A DNA stretch of 64,000 bases from Lactiplantibacillus brownii (GCF_031085375.1 NZ_JAVCWF010000001.1:496001-560000); one strand, 5' to 3'. Positions 39,658 to 55,757 are shown, numbered from the stretch's first letter. Notes: generated by a model from the sequence alone, not told the origin. Numbers and translations: made by a program.

Positions 39658-41829
39658 ATGAACAACAATCGACGCAATGGACTCTTTCGTAATAGCTTAT
39701 TTTATATTTTGATCTTTCTAAGCTTAATGGGGATTATTTACTTCTTCTTTGGAAATAATTCCAGCTCTCAAACCCAAAATATCCGCTATAGCGAATTTGT
39801 CACACAATTAGACAAGGATAACGTCAAAAACGTTAGTATCCAGCCTAGTGGTGGCGTCTACAAGGTAACTGGTCAGTACCGGAAAGCACAAAAAGTTTCT
39901 TCAACTAATGCGTTAGGAATTAACAGTTCGTCTAGCAAGACGACGTCATTCTCAACCACCATGTTGGAAAACAACTCGACGGTCGATCAAGTTTCCAAGT
40001 TAGCTGCCAAGAAAAACGTTAAATTAACGGCGAAAGCTGAAGAATCTAGCGGGATTTGGGTCACGTTATTGATGTATATCGCGCCATTGATCTTGTTTGT
40101 GTTCCTATTCTATATGATGATGGGACAAGCTGGTCAAGGCGGCGGAAACAACCGGGTGATGAACTTTGGTAAGACGAAGGCTAAACCAGCCGATAGTAAG
40201 CAAAACAAAGTTCGTTTCTCAGATGTTGCCGGTGAAGAAGAAGAAAAACAAGAATTGGTCGAAGTTGTCGAATTCTTGAAAGATCCGCGTAAGTTTGTTT
40301 CCTTAGGCGCACGGATCCCATCGGGTGTCTTGCTCGAAGGGCCTCCGGGTACTGGTAAAACGTTACTTGCCAAGGCGGTCGCTGGTGAAGCGGGCGTACC
40401 ATTCTTCTCAATCTCAGGTTCAGACTTCGTTGAAATGTTCGTCGGGGTCGGGGCTAGTCGGGTTCGTGACTTGTTTGAACAAGCCAAGAAGAATGCCCCA
40501 TCAATCATCTTTATTGATGAAATTGATGCGGTTGGTCGGCAACGTGGTAGCGGCATGGGCGGCGGTCATGATGAACGTGAACAAACCTTAAACCAATTAT
40601 TGGTTGAAATGGATGGGTTCACTGGTAACGAAGGTGTTATCGTCATGGCAGCGACTAACCGTTCCGATGTTTTGGATCCTGCCTTGTTACGTCCAGGTCG
40701 TTTTGACCGTAAGATCTTAGTTGGTCGTCCAGACGTTAAGGGTCGGGAAGCCATTTTGAAAGTCCACGCTAAGAACAAACCTTTAGCGGCGGATGTTGAT
40801 TTGAAAGAAATTGCTAAGCAAACACCTGGGTTCGTTGGGGCCGACTTGGAAAACTTATTGAATGAAGCCGCATTATTGGCCGCTCGACGCAATAAGAAAC
40901 AAGTGGAAGCTTCGGACTTGGATGAAGCGGAAGACCGGGTTATCGCTGGGCCAGCCAAGCATGATCGCGTGGTCAGCAAGCAAGAACGGGAAACTGTGGC
41001 TTACCATGAAGCTGGACATACGATCGTGGGGTTAGTCTTAAACGATGCGCGTGTTGTGCATAAGGTTACGATTGTGCCACGGGGTCGTGCTGGCGGTTAC
41101 GCCATCATGTTGCCACGTGAAGATCAGATGTTGATGTCCAAACGTGATGCTAAGGAACAAATGGCTGGTTTAATGGGTGGCCGGGCAGCCGAAGAAATTA
41201 TCTTCGATGCCCAATCATCTGGTGCTTCTAATGACTTTGAACAAGCAACGCAAATTGCTCGGGCAATGGTCACACAATATGGGATGAGTGATAAACTCGG
41301 CCCAGTTGAATTAGAAAACGCCAACCAACAAGCTGCTTATCAACAAGGTATGGGCTCTAGCGCCTTTTCACAACATACGGCTCAGTTAATTGATGATGAA
41401 GTTCGGCGTTTAGCTGAGGAAGCTCACCAAACTGCTACCGATATCATTCAATCGCATCGTGATCAACATAAGTTGATTGCGGAAGCCTTGCTGAAGTATG
41501 AAACGTTGGACGAAAAGCAAATTCTCAGCTTGTTTAACACTGGGAAGATGCCTGAGAAGACTGGTAGCGAATTTCCTAGTGAAAAAGCGGCCTCCTTCGA
41601 AGAATCCAAACGTGAATTGGAACGCCGTGAAGCTGAAAAGCAAGCCGACGCTCAAGCAAAAACTTCGGATGCAACGAGTGAAACCACTTTCCCAAGTGAG
41701 TCAGCGGCTGGTTCTGAAACGACTTCAAGTACAACAAGTGAAGCTGATTCAGCAACGCCTACGACAAGTGCGGTTAGTGAAGCAGATAGTGCTGCCTCAT
41801 CAGCTGATGATTCTGACAGCCAAGTTTAA
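39658..41829 (+). CDS. ftsH: ATP-dependent zinc metalloprotease FtsH
   Basis: Membrane-bound AAA+ protease degrading misfolded membrane and some soluble proteins. 723 residues. Two membrane helices (about 11-29 and 127-148), AAA domain with [17 protein letters not shown] and [13 protein letters not shown], and the zinc site HEAGH at residues 450-454. The C-terminus carries an unusually long, acidic Ser/Thr/Ala/Glu-rich tail of about 70 residues. ATG 39658 follows AAGGAGG; the ATG at 39643 precedes that site. CtsR-type operator in the promoter. Confidence 0.96.
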   Translation: MNNNRRNGLFRNSLFYILIFLSLMGIIYFFFGNNSSSQTQNIRYSEFVTQLDKDNVKNVSIQPSGGVYKVTGQYRKAQKVSSTNALGINSSSSKTTSFSTTMLENNSTVDQVSKLAAKKNVKLTAKAEESSGIWVTLLMYIAPLILFVFLFYMMMGQAGQGGGNNRVMNFGKTKAKPADSKQNKVRFSDVAGEEEEKQELVEVVEFLKDPRKFVSLGARIPSGVLLEGPPGTGKTLLAKAVAGEAGVPFFSISGSDFVEMFVGVGASRVRDLFEQAKKNAPSIIFIDEIDAVGRQRGSGMGGGHDEREQTLNQLLVEMDGFTGNEGVIVMAATNRSDVLDPALLRPGRFDRKILVGRPDVKGREAILKVHAKNKPLAADVDLKEIAKQTPGFVGADLENLLNEAALLAARRNKKQVEASDLDEAEDRVIAGPAKHDRVVSKQERETVAYHEAGHTIVGLVLNDARVVHKVTIVPRGRAGGYAIMLPREDQMLMSKRDAKEQMAGLMGGRAAEEIIFDAQSSGASNDFEQATQIARAMVTQYGMSDKLGPVELENANQQAAYQQGMGSSAFSQHTAQLIDDEVRRLAEEAHQTATDIIQSHRDQHKLIAEALLKYETLDEKQILSLFNTGKMPEKTGSEFPSEKAASFEESKRELERREAEKQADAQAKTSDATSETTFPSESAAGSETTSSTTSEADSATPTTSAVSEADSAASSADDSDSQV

Positions 41830-41839
41830 TACGCAATCT

Positions 41840-41872
41840 AAAAGAGCTGAGACTTTGTCTCGGCTCTTTTTA
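41840..41872 (+). terminator. Intrinsic terminator of ftsH
   Basis: AAAAGAGCTGAGAC pairs with GTCTCGGCTCTTTT, loop TTT, then T. Confidence 0.88.
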
Positions 41873-41918
41873 TGCGTTATGATTAATCGAAAGTTAAAAC
41901 AGAGATAGGAGTTTATTG

Positions 41919-42806
41919 ATGGCAGATTATTTAGTTAAAAGTGTGGCGGGAAACGAAATGTTTCGGGCCTACGCTGTAAATGCGACAGATACGGTGGCGG
42001 AAGCACAACGACGGCATGACACTTGGAGCGCTGCTTCGGCGGCATTGGGTCGAAGCTTAGTCGGTACTTTGTTATTGGCTACCTCGGTCTTAAAGGGCGA
42101 TGAACGTTTAACGGTAAAAATTAATGGTGATGGCCCAGTCGGTGGGATTGTGGTTGATGGTAATGCCAAAGGTACTGTCAAAGGTTACTTGCAACAACCA
42201 CATGTTCATTTACCATTGAATGACAAGCATAAAATTGATGTGAAGGCCGCGGTGGGCTCGAACGGATTTTTAGCGGTGACTAAGGATCAGGGCGTTGGGA
42301 ATCCATTTACCGGACAAGTCCCATTGGTTTCTGGTGAACTCGGTGAAGACTTTACCTACTATTTAGCTCAGTCGGAACAGATTCCGTCAGCAGTCGGGTT
42401 GTCCGTGTTTGTGAACGAGGACAATACCATTGGCGTGGCGGGTGGTTTCTTAGTACAAGTGTTGCCCAATGCAACTGATGACGCAATCAGTTCATTAGAA
42501 GGCAAGCTGAAAGAGTTACCATTAGTGTCGAAGTTACTCCGGGATGGCAAAACCCCTGAGGACATTTTGACGTTGCTGTTCGATGGCGATGTCAAAATTT
42601 TAGATAAAATGCCAGTGAAGTTCGAGTGTGACTGTTCTAAGGAACGGTTTGCAGAATCTTTGATGGCATTGCCTAAGCATGAAGTTCAAGCAATGATCGA
42701 TGAAGACCAAGGCGCCGAGGCAGTTTGTCATTTCTGTGGTAACAAATATCAGTTTTCGGTTGCCGAATTGCAAGCCGTTTTAAGTCGTTCACACGGCGAT
42801 GCTTAG
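41919..42806 (+). CDS. hslO: Redox-regulated chaperone Hsp33
   Basis: Holdase switched on by oxidation. 295 residues. The C-terminal zinc/redox site shows CDC (FECDCSKERF) and CxxC (AVCHFCG), all four Cys present. ATG 41919 with ATAGGAG upstream; a TTG three bases earlier is in frame. The end overlaps dusB by 8 bases. Confidence 0.95.
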   Translation: MADYLVKSVAGNEMFRAYAVNATDTVAEAQRRHDTWSAASAALGRSLVGTLLLATSVLKGDERLTVKINGDGPVGGIVVDGNAKGTVKGYLQQPHVHLPLNDKHKIDVKAAVGSNGFLAVTKDQGVGNPFTGQVPLVSGELGEDFTYYLAQSEQIPSAVGLSVFVNEDNTIGVAGGFLVQVLPNATDDAISSLEGKLKELPLVSKLLRDGKTPEDILTLLFDGDVKILDKMPVKFECDCSKERFAESLMALPKHEVQAMIDEDQGAEAVCHFCGNKYQFSVAELQAVLSRSHGDA

Positions 42807-43818
42807 TCAATTAGCAACGCCTTGGCAAATTGGTGATGTGACGATTCCTAATCGTGTCGTTGTTGCGCCGATGGCTGGGGTAACTAACGCCGCTTTTCGA
42901 GTAATCTGCAAGGAATTTGGGGCCGGCTTAGTTGTTTGTGAGATGATTTCTGATAAGGGCATCATGTATCAAAATCAGAAGACTCTAGATATGCTGTTTG
43001 TCGACCTTAAAGAACACCCGATGAGTATTCAAATCTATGGTGGTTCCAAGGATACGTTAGTTGCGGCGGCCAAATTTGTTGATCAGCAAACGGCAGCTGA
43101 CATCATTGATATTAATATGGGCTGTCCGGTGAATAAGGTAACTAAAACAGACGCTGGTGCGAAATGGTTGCTAGATCCAGATAAAGTCTATGAGATGGTA
43201 GCAGCAGTCACGGCCGCAGTGCACAAACCGGTGACCGTCAAAATGCGTACCGGTTGGGATCAGGATCATTTGTACGCAGTTGAAAATGCGCTCGCGGCTG
43301 AACGGGCCGGTGCCGCAGCAATTGCGATGCACGGCCGTACCAGGCAGCAACACTACCAAGGAACTGCTGACTGGGCCGTTTTAAAGCGGGTGGCCGCGGC
43401 GTTAACGATTCCGTTTATGGGTAATGGCGATGTCCGAACCCCACAAGACGCCGAGCGGATGCTGACAGAAGTCGGGGCTGATGCGGTCATGATGGGCCGT
43501 GCGGTCGAAGGAAATCCCTGGATTTTAACACAGACGACACATTACCTGGCGACCGGCGACTTGTTACCATTGCCTTCACCATTAATGAAACTAGCTATCG
43601 CGAAGGATCATTTAGAACGTTTAGTGGCATTGAAAGGCGAGCAGCAGGGCTGTCAGGCGTTTCGGGAGCAGGTGCCTTACTATTTAAAAGGTATTCCACG
43701 ATCAGCGCGAACCAAAGTCGCTTTGATGGAAATGACGACGGTAGCAGAAATGACACGTCAAATTGAGGCATTTACGTTACAATTACAAACTTATTTGGCT
43801 CACCGCCCGGTAAAGTGA
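42799..43818 (+). CDS. dusB: tRNA-dihydrouridine synthase B
   Basis: FMN enzyme reducing uridine to dihydrouridine in the tRNA D-loop region. 339 residues. TIM-barrel start VVAPMAGVTNAAFR, catalytic Cys in MGCPVNKV, IAMHGRTRQQHY and GNGDVRTPQDA for FMN phosphate. Overlaps hslO by 8 bases, with the start inside its last codons. Confidence 0.94.
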   Translation: MLSQLATPWQIGDVTIPNRVVVAPMAGVTNAAFRVICKEFGAGLVVCEMISDKGIMYQNQKTLDMLFVDLKEHPMSIQIYGGSKDTLVAAAKFVDQQTAADIIDINMGCPVNKVTKTDAGAKWLLDPDKVYEMVAAVTAAVHKPVTVKMRTGWDQDHLYAVENALAAERAGAAAIAMHGRTRQQHYQGTADWAVLKRVAAALTIPFMGNGDVRTPQDAERMLTEVGADAVMMGRAVEGNPWILTQTTHYLATGDLLPLPSPLMKLAIAKDHLERLVALKGEQQGCQAFREQVPYYLKGIPRSARTKVALMEMTTVAEMTRQIEAFTLQLQTYLAHRPVK

Positions 43819-43894
43819 AGAATTCACTTGCTTTTTTACGTCCTGATTGTCAAAATTAACATGTAGTAGTTGTTTAGTGATATCCCGTTAATGA

Positions 43895-45424
<1,530 letters not shown>

Positions 45425-45435
45425 TTAATTTAAAG

Positions 45436-45478
45436 TCTCGTTGAAATTAGTTGTGACTAATTTCAACGAGATTTTTTT
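45436..45478 (+). terminator. Intrinsic terminator of lysS
   Basis: A perfect 16-bp stem (45436-45451 with 45456-45471), loop TGTG, followed by T7. Confidence 0.95.
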
Positions 45479-45743
45479 GGTTTCTAACATGTTTTGAGTC
45501 ATTCTGTAGGGGCTTTTGGTTGATTTTAATGAGTTAACGTAATTTTTTTTAAAAAGTGAGGTAATTTTTTAGCCGAACAATTATTTTGACTGGTTGCGTA
45601 ATCATCCATGGTTAAGGGGCAAGCTGCTACAAAACACGATTGTTTATGTGCCAAATATGTTGAATGACTACTAATATCCGTACATTTACAAAATGGCAAT
45701 GTCGACATGGTAATATTGACTGGTTATTTTTGCAATTTAGGGC

Positions 45744-45772
45744 TTGCAATCTGCCCGGATAATTGGTAAATT
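45744..45772 (+). promoter_or_regulatory. rRNA operon promoter P1
   Basis: TTGCAA (45744-45749), a 17-base spacer, TAAATT (45767-45772). Between the lysS terminator and this point (45479-45743) the sequence is AT-rich and no gene was seen. Confidence 0.6.
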
Positions 45773-45843
45773 AGTATACGTTGTTGAGGCGCACAAAGCG
45801 GTTAGCCGCAAGTCTTCAACGAAAATCAATTATAAAAAAGTTG

Positions 45844-45872
45844 TTGACATGTTGTTCTCAACTTGGTATGAT
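45844..45872 (+). promoter_or_regulatory. rRNA operon promoter P2
   Basis: TTGACA (45844-45849), a 17-base spacer, TATGAT (45867-45872), exactly 100 bases after P1. Confidence 0.85.
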
Positions 45873-46062
45873 GATTAAGTTACGTTGAGGTAATCAACCA
45901 ACAAATTAGACCTTTGAAAACTGAACAAAGTTTCGACAAATCAAATGTGTAGGGTCTAGCAATCCTTGTGATTGTTAGCAAAACATTTGCGAAGTCAATT
46001 CGTGAAAACAATTAATAAATTTGAACCAACTTTTTAAATGAGCTTTTTTAGAACTCATCATT

Positions 46063-47634
<1,572 letters not shown>

Positions 47635-47714
47635 ATATTACGGAAACCTTACACATGATTGTTGAAACTTTGTTTAGTTTTGAGAGGTCTAACTCTCAAT
47701 TTAATAACGCTTTT

Positions 47715-47788
47715 GGGCCTATAGCTCAGTTGGTGAGAGCGCACGCCTGATAAGCGTGAGGTCGATGGTTCGAGTCCATTTAGGCCCA
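47715..47788 (+). tRNA. tRNA-Ile (GAT)
   Basis: Cloverleaf with anticodon GAT in CCTGATAAG and acceptor GGGCCTA / TAGGCCC; in the 16S-23S spacer. Confidence 0.97.
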
Positions 47789-47817
47789 TCGAGAACGCAT
47801 AGTTCTTGTATCACTAT

Positions 47818-47890
47818 GGGGAATTAGCTCAGCTGGGAGAGCACCTGCTTTGCAAGCAGGAGGTCAACGGTTCGATCCCGTTATTCTCCA
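47818..47890 (+). tRNA. tRNA-Ala (TGC)
   Basis: Anticodon TGC in CTTTGCAAG; acceptor GGGGAAT / ATTCTCC; second tRNA of the rRNA spacer. Confidence 0.97.
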
Positions 47891-48047
47891 TTGACGACAT
47901 TGGTCGTCAACGAAACTTGTTCTTTGAAAACTAGATAATATCAAATATATTTTTTCATAATGAAACCGAGAACACCGCGTTTTTTGAGTTTTTTAAAAGA
48001 AGTTTAATCGCTAAACTCAATTAATCGTATTTTCCTTTGGAAAATAA

Positions 48048-50970
<2,923 letters not shown>

Positions 50971-51040
50971 AATTGGTGTTCAGGTTCATAGGAGAAATTA
51001 TTTGATATTAGCTAGTTTTGAGGGCACAAGTTCTCAATAG

Positions 51041-51157
51041 TGTGGCGACGATGGCAAGAAGGATACACCTGTTCCCATGTCGAACACAGAAGTTAAGCTT
51101 CTTAGCGCCGAGAGTAGTTGGGGGATCGCTCCCTGCGAGGGTAGGACGTTGCCATGC
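51041..51157 (+). rRNA. 5S ribosomal RNA
   Basis: 117 bases; TGTGGCGACGATGGC pairs with the GCCATGC end; the CCCATGTCGAACACAGAAG loop is conserved. Confidence 0.96.
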
Positions 51158-51163
51158 GAATAT

Positions 51164-51236
51164 TCCGACATAGCTCAGTTGGTAGAGCGCTTGACTGTTA
51201 ATCAAGATGTCGACGGTTCGAGCCCGCCTGTCGGAG
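51164..51236 (+). tRNA. tRNA-Asn (GTT)
   Basis: Anticodon GTT in GACTGTTAATC; acceptor TCCGACA / TGTCGGA; 6 bases after 5S. Confidence 0.97.
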
Positions 51237-51240
51237 TGAC

Positions 51241-51274
51241 AGATGTTAGCCCCCACGGTGTTGACATCTTTTTT
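51241..51274 (+). terminator. Possible weak terminator between tRNA-Asn and tRNA-Thr
   Basis: AGATGT pairs with ACATCT across a 16-base loop, followed by T6. The stem is only 6-7 bp, so it may act as a processing signal or partial terminator. Confidence 0.4.
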
Positions 51275-51281
51275 ATATCAT

Positions 51282-51354
51282 GCCGGCTTAGCTCAGTTGG
51301 TAGAGCATCGGTATCGTAAACCGAGGGTCATCAGTTCGACTCTGGTAGCCGGCA
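51282..51354 (+). tRNA. tRNA-Thr (CGT)
   Basis: Anticodon CGT in GGTATCGTAAACC; acceptor GCCGGCT / AGCCGGC; last gene of the rRNA operon. Confidence 0.95.
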
Positions 51355-51361
51355 CTTGTTG

Positions 51362-51388
51362 AGACGAGACGTGGTTCTCGTCTTTTTT
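51362..51388 (+). terminator. rRNA operon terminator 1
   Basis: AGACGAGA hairpin partner TTCTCGTCT with a T6 tract. Confidence 0.9.
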
Positions 51389-51408
51389 CTTACACGAATT
51401 CAATTGTG

Positions 51409-51444
51409 AGGGTGATCATCAGTCAATGGTGGTCATCCTTTTTT
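51409..51444 (+). terminator. rRNA operon terminator 2
   Basis: AGGGTGATCA pairs with TGGTCATCCT (two G-T pairs), then T6. A double terminator suits a highly transcribed operon. Confidence 0.8.
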
Positions 51445-51686
51445 AGATTGTACTGATGTCGTGTGACGCGCATGGTTGCGTTCGTTCGGCAAACAAATTT
51501 CCGATGCTTCGATAGTGACACGGGTTCAATTTAAACGTTGAAATCGGTCTGGTTCTTGATCAATCAGAGCCACAACTAGATTTGTTTAATTAGATTTTGA
51601 CAGTATGATAGCCTTCATTGACCCTAAATTACAGTTGACTACTAATTTATAAAATTAGAAATCAATGTTATTAAATAATTAATGTA

Positions 51687-51739
51687 AGTCCGCACAATTG
51701 CCTAAGAGACTGTATTTCGGTAATTTGACGGGCTTTTTG
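51687..51739 (+). terminator. Orphan terminator-like hairpin upstream of dtpT
   Basis: AGTCCG-AATTGCC pairs with GGTAATT-CGGGCT, then T5. No gene lies upstream on this strand for 240 bases beyond the rRNA terminators. The rest of 51445-51804 is AT-rich without a recognised gene. Confidence 0.45.
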
Positions 51740-51804
51740 TTTATCACATTATTATGAGAAAAGCTTTCATTAATGTGTTATAAATTAGAAATTAGTTAAA
51801 GTCG

Positions 51805-51833
51805 TTGTTGAATAAGATTAACGCTAGTATAAT
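51805..51833 (+). promoter_or_regulatory. Promoter of the peptide transporter gene
   Basis: TTGTTG (51805-51810), a 17-base spacer, TATAAT (51828-51833). Confidence 0.65.
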
Positions 51834-51916
51834 AGTTATTATGTTTAATTAAGAAACGAAATTTGTTACTTTTAAACGAAGTTCAATCTGCTTGAGGAAG
51901 TTTGGAGGAAATTTAA

Positions 51917-53389
51917 TTGGATAATGAGCAAAAACTGGATCGGTCGTTCTTTGGCCAACCACGCGGCTTGCGGACGTTGTTCTTCACAGAAATGTGGGAA
52001 CGATTCAGTTACTATGGGATGCGCGCGCTGCTGATCTTTTATATGTACTACAGTGTGGCAAAGGGTGGCCTTGGATTTGATCAAGGTACCGCGGCATCGA
52101 TTATGTCGATCTACTCAGCTTTAGTTTACGTTTCCAGTGTTCTGGGTGGGTTTTTATCTGACCGGGTCTGGGGAAGTCGTAAGACGGTCTTTATTGGTGG
52201 GGTCTTCATTATGTTGGGCCACATTGTCTTATCGATTCCAGCCGGTGTTAGTACGTTATTTGTTTCAATTGCACTGATTGTTATTGGGACTGGGTTATTA
52301 AAGCCTAATGTTTCGGATATGGTTGGTCAGTTATATACTGCCGAAGACACACGACGGGATGCTGGTTTCAGTATCTTCGTGTTCGGGATAAACCTTGGGT
52401 CACTTGTTGCGCCAGTCTTAGTTGGTCGTATTGGCCTGAACTTTAACTTCCACGTTGGTTTTTCACTTGCCGCAATCGGAATGTTCTTTGGTTTATTACA
52501 ATATTACTTTGATGGTAAGAAGAACTTAAGCACGGCTAGTTTATATCCAACTGATCCATTGGAACCCGGTGATTTGAGTAAAGTGATCCGCCGCGTTCTT
52601 ATCGGTATCGTTGGTTTGGGCTTAGTCTTGCTCTTAATGAACTTAATGAATGCTTTGAACTTGAATAATGTGATTTCATTGATTAGTATTCTGGTTATTT
52701 TGACACCAATTGTTTACTTTGTTTTGATGTTAACTTCGGAGAAAACTAACGCTAAAGAACGGTCACGTGTCCGTGCTTATATTCCATTATTTATTGCCGC
52801 AGCACTGTTCTGGGCAATTGAAGAACAAGGTTCCGCTGTTTTGGCCTTATTTGCCGCTGATCGGACGAGTTTACACATCTTAGGCCGGACTTTAGCAGCT
52901 TCTGATTTTCAAATTTTGAACCCACTGTTTATTATGCTTTATACCACACCATTCGTTTGGTTATGGACGAAATGGGGTAAAAAGCAACCTAGTTCACCAG
53001 CTAAATTTTCTGCTGGACTAGTCTTCGCTGGGATTTCTTACTTGATTATGGCAATGCCAGGGTTCTTCTTTGGGACCGCTGGTAAGGTTAGCCCATTGTG
53101 GTTAGTCGGTAGCTGGGCAGTTGTAGAAATTGCTGAAATGTTGATTTCACCAATTGGGTTGTCAGTCACGACTAAACTTGCGCCTAAAGCCTTTGCTTCT
53201 CAAATGATGAGTATGTGGTTCCTGACCGATGCGGCCGGGAGTGCGTTAAATGCGCAGATTGTTCGTTTTTATTCAACCAAGACCGAAGTTCCATATTTTG
53301 CGACTATCGGGATCGTTAGTGTCGTCTTAGGGATTATTCTCTTTATGATGGTACCAATGATTAAAAAAGCGATGCAGGGCGTTAGATAA
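51917..53389 (+). CDS. dtpT: Proton-dependent di-/tripeptide transporter (POT family)
   Basis: Imports small peptides with protons across the membrane. 490 residues, 12-14 hydrophobic helices. N-terminal signature [19 protein letters not shown] holds the ExxER-type proton-coupling motif of POT transporters; the second signature [16 protein letters not shown] is also present. TTG start, 7-10 bases after GGAGGAAA. Single gene with its own promoter and terminator. Confidence 0.93.
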   Translation: MDNEQKLDRSFFGQPRGLRTLFFTEMWERFSYYGMRALLIFYMYYSVAKGGLGFDQGTAASIMSIYSALVYVSSVLGGFLSDRVWGSRKTVFIGGVFIMLGHIVLSIPAGVSTLFVSIALIVIGTGLLKPNVSDMVGQLYTAEDTRRDAGFSIFVFGINLGSLVAPVLVGRIGLNFNFHVGFSLAAIGMFFGLLQYYFDGKKNLSTASLYPTDPLEPGDLSKVIRRVLIGIVGLGLVLLLMNLMNALNLNNVISLISILVILTPIVYFVLMLTSEKTNAKERSRVRAYIPLFIAAALFWAIEEQGSAVLALFAADRTSLHILGRTLAASDFQILNPLFIMLYTTPFVWLWTKWGKKQPSSPAKFSAGLVFAGISYLIMAMPGFFFGTAGKVSPLWLVGSWAVVEIAEMLISPIGLSVTTKLAPKAFASQMMSMWFLTDAAGSALNAQIVRFYSTKTEVPYFATIGIVSVVLGIILFMMVPMIKKAMQGVR

Positions 53390-53404
53390 ACGTGTTTTAA
53401 TGAA

Positions 53405-53437
53405 GGTATGTTATCTTAGTGATAGCATATCTTTTTT
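53405..53437 (+). terminator. Intrinsic terminator of dtpT
   Basis: GGTATGTTATC / TGATAGCATATC hairpin, then T6. It lies inside the longest frame of the next gene and so argues for the later GTG start there. Confidence 0.8.
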
Positions 53438-53453
53438 GTTTGGAGTGAACAGT

Positions 53454-54287
53454 GTGATACGAGTTGCTTTTTCCAGTGATAATCATTTTGATGTGAATAA
53501 AGTTGACGTACAGGCGACAATGGCTGTGCAGGCTGAAATATTGTTAGCTCACGGCGTGCAATTCTACCTGATTGCGGGCGACTTGTTTAACGACTTTCAA
53601 CGAAGCCAGCAGTTTGTCGTCGATCTACAGGCGTTACTGGGCACTCAAACGCACGTTTACTGGATTGCGGGTAATCATGACATGGTTCATGGCATTTCGT
53701 TTGATGAGCTCGAGACAGGGCAATTTGCAGGCTACTTACATAATCGTTATGTGGACCTGCCGCACAGCGACTGGCGGTTAATTGGGCACAATGGCTGGTA
53801 CGACTATGGCTTTGCTCAGCAAATTCCCGGGGCGACTGTCGCTGACTTTGAAATGTGGAAGCATGCTTATTGGATTGATCGTGCTATTCAGCAGCCGATG
53901 AATGATCCTGAACGAGCAACCCTAATGCTCAATCAAGTTGATGCCCAGCTCGCGTTGGCTAAGGCTGAACACAAGCGGGTGATTTTCATGACCCATTTTG
54001 TCCCCAAAATTGACTATTTACGTTTTACGGCGGACAATCGTTTTTGGAATATGGCCAACGCTTTAATGGGCACGCCACGCCTGGGGACGTTAGTTGAACA
54101 ATATCAGGTTTCGCATGTCCTGTTTGGTCATTTACACATTCATCCACAACCAAGGCAGTTTGCGCAAACGATCTATTATGATCAGGCAGTTGGCTATGGC
54201 CGCCCACGACTCAACGAGTGGCAAGAGTCGACCTTCATGGCGGAGTGGCAACGAGACCTTGAAATATTAGATTTAGCTGAAAAATAA
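53454..54287 (+). CDS. Calcineurin-like metallophosphoesterase
   Basis: 277 residues, cytoplasmic. The five metal-binding blocks are in order: SSDNHFD (D-x-H), AGDLFND, AGNHDM, MTHFVP and FGHLHIH. Substrate unknown; the family includes nucleotide phosphatases and nucleases. GTG 53454 is chosen: GGAGTG is 7 bases upstream, and the longer frame from 53400 would run through the dtpT terminator. Confidence 0.88.
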   Translation: MIRVAFSSDNHFDVNKVDVQATMAVQAEILLAHGVQFYLIAGDLFNDFQRSQQFVVDLQALLGTQTHVYWIAGNHDMVHGISFDELETGQFAGYLHNRYVDLPHSDWRLIGHNGWYDYGFAQQIPGATVADFEMWKHAYWIDRAIQQPMNDPERATLMLNQVDAQLALAKAEHKRVIFMTHFVPKIDYLRFTADNRFWNMANALMGTPRLGTLVEQYQVSHVLFGHLHIHPQPRQFAQTIYYDQAVGYGRPRLNEWQESTFMAEWQRDLEILDLAEK

Positions 54288-54306
54288 AAAAACTTTGCAA
54301 AATGGC

Positions 54307-54335
54307 TTGATTTTTTATTCAAAGTTTTGTATTCT
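54307..54335 (+). promoter_or_regulatory. Promoter of the tRNA-Tyr/tRNA-Gln unit
   Basis: TTGATT (54307-54312), a 17-base spacer, TATTCT (54330-54335). The same stretch can form an AAAACTTTG/CAAAGTTTT hairpin that may end the upstream gene. Confidence 0.5.
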
Positions 54336-54355
54336 AATATAGTTGAATGATTCAC

Positions 54356-54438
54356 GGAGGGGTAGCGAAGTCTGGCTAAACGCGGCGGACTGTAAATCCG
54401 CTCCTTCGGGTTCGGTGGTTCGAATCCACTCCCCTCCA
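54356..54438 (+). tRNA. tRNA-Tyr (GTA)
   Basis: 83 bases with a long variable arm; anticodon GTA in GACTGTAAATC; acceptor GGAGGGG / CCCCTCC. Confidence 0.97.
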
Positions 54439-54447
54439 TTTTATCAT

Positions 54448-54519
54448 TGGGCTATAGCCAAGTGGTAAGGCAACAGGTTTTGATCCTGTCATGCGCTGGT
54501 TCGAACCCAGCTAGCCCAA
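54448..54519 (+). tRNA. tRNA-Gln (TTG)
   Basis: Anticodon TTG in GGTTTTGATCC; acceptor TGGGCTA / TAGCCCA. Confidence 0.96.
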
Positions 54520-54526
54520 CTACCGA

Positions 54527-54552
54527 ACAGTCACTACGGTGGCTGTTTTTTT
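54527..54552 (+). terminator. Intrinsic terminator of the tRNA unit
   Basis: ACAGTCAC / GTGGCTGT hairpin followed by T7. The next 280 bases up to proC hold only an extended -10 box, TGGTATAGT (TATAGT at 54745-54750). Confidence 0.88.
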
Positions 54553-54833
54553 GTGTCTTCATACGTTATTTGTGAATTTATATTAATTTGATTGTAAGGT
54601 TATGGTTCTGCCTAATTAGTGAACGGTTCAGGCACGGTAATCTGAGCAGCCACTGTGAGTTGCGGCTGGAAACTGGGGCCGTCGATCGTTAAGTATAAAT
54701 TGGTTTAGTTGTTAGCGTTAATTATTAGCCCAATCGGGGACTGGTATAGTACAATTGGCCTAGTGAGTTTTTGAGAAAAATGAATCAGGTTACTAGCAAA
54801 GTAACGATCAATGAATAGAGGGAGTTTTGACGG

Positions 54834-55625
54834 ATGAAAATTGGATTTATCGGTGCTGGCAATATGGGCCGCGCCATTATTGATGGCTGGCTAAAGACCA
54901 AAGCGGTTGCCCCAGACGATTTATATATTCACAGTGCCCATGCTGCCAGCTATGAACCTTATGCAAAAGCGAATGGGTTGCATGCAGTTGAGTCGAATCT
55001 GGCGGTCGTGAAGGCGGCTGACGTGATTGTACTAGCAATCAAGCCTGATATTACCTTAGAAGTACTTGAGAGCGTTAAACCAGCGATTACGGCTGGAAAA
55101 TGGGTTATCACGATGGTTTCCGGAATTGAACTAGCTGACTATCAAGCTGCGGTTGGGAATCTCCCCATCTTACGGATTATGCCAAATGTGAATGTTGCGA
55201 TTGGTGCTGGGATGACCGCATTAGTAGGAAATGCCAGTTTAACTGAAGCTCAATATGCAGCGGGCCAAGCGTTATTTAACGCCATTGGCGAGACTAGTGA
55301 AATTTCTGAAAAGCATTTTAGTACGTTTTCAGCACTCGCCGGGAGTTCGCCTGCTTACGTTTACTTTTTCATTGATGCCATGGCGCGCGCTGGGGTCAAA
55401 CATGGTTTGGACAAGGCGACAGCGACCAAGATTGCGGCACAAGCCACGTTAGGCAGTGCCAAAATGGTTTTGGCTTCAGACAAAATTCCGTTTGACTTAA
55501 TTGATCAAGTTTCTTCGCCAGGTGGGACCACGGTTGCCGGGCTACTAGCCATGGAAGAAGCCGGCTTTATGACTGCCGTCGTCAAGGGCATCGACGCGAC
55601 AATCGCTAAGGAACTTGGGGACTAA
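54834..55625 (+). CDS. proC: Pyrroline-5-carboxylate reductase
   Basis: Last step of proline synthesis, NAD(P)H reduction of pyrroline-5-carboxylate. 263 residues. N-terminal GFIGAGNMGRAIIDG Rossmann motif; C-terminal DQVSSPGGTTVAGL signature. GAGGGAG upstream of the ATG. No proA or proB beside it. Followed after 8 bases by the R3 tandem repeat. Confidence 0.95.
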   Translation: MKIGFIGAGNMGRAIIDGWLKTKAVAPDDLYIHSAHAASYEPYAKANGLHAVESNLAVVKAADVIVLAIKPDITLEVLESVKPAITAGKWVITMVSGIELADYQAAVGNLPILRIMPNVNVAIGAGMTALVGNASLTEAQYAAGQALFNAIGETSEISEKHFSTFSALAGSSPAYVYFFIDAMARAGVKHGLDKATATKIAAQATLGSAKMVLASDKIPFDLIDQVSSPGGTTVAGLLAMEEAGFMTAVVKGIDATIAKELGD

Positions 55626-55633
55626 GTTTTATC

Positions 55634-55754
55634 GAAACGTGCTCAGAATGCCTGCGGGTTCCGCTTATCCCGGTTGAGCAATCACTCGGGAAAACACCAA
55701 GTGATGACTTAACCACGATAATGCTCGCCAGCACCCGGCACTCTTCACACTCTT
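55634..55754 (+). repeat. Intergenic repeat R3, tandem copy 1
   Basis: 121 bases bounded by GAAACGTGCTCA and TTCACACTCTT. Shared inner blocks with copy 2: CCAAGTGAT, CTTAACCA, GATAA(T/C)GCTC and CCAGCACCC. Starts 8 bases after the proC stop. Confidence 0.8.
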
Positions 55755-55757
55755 ATT

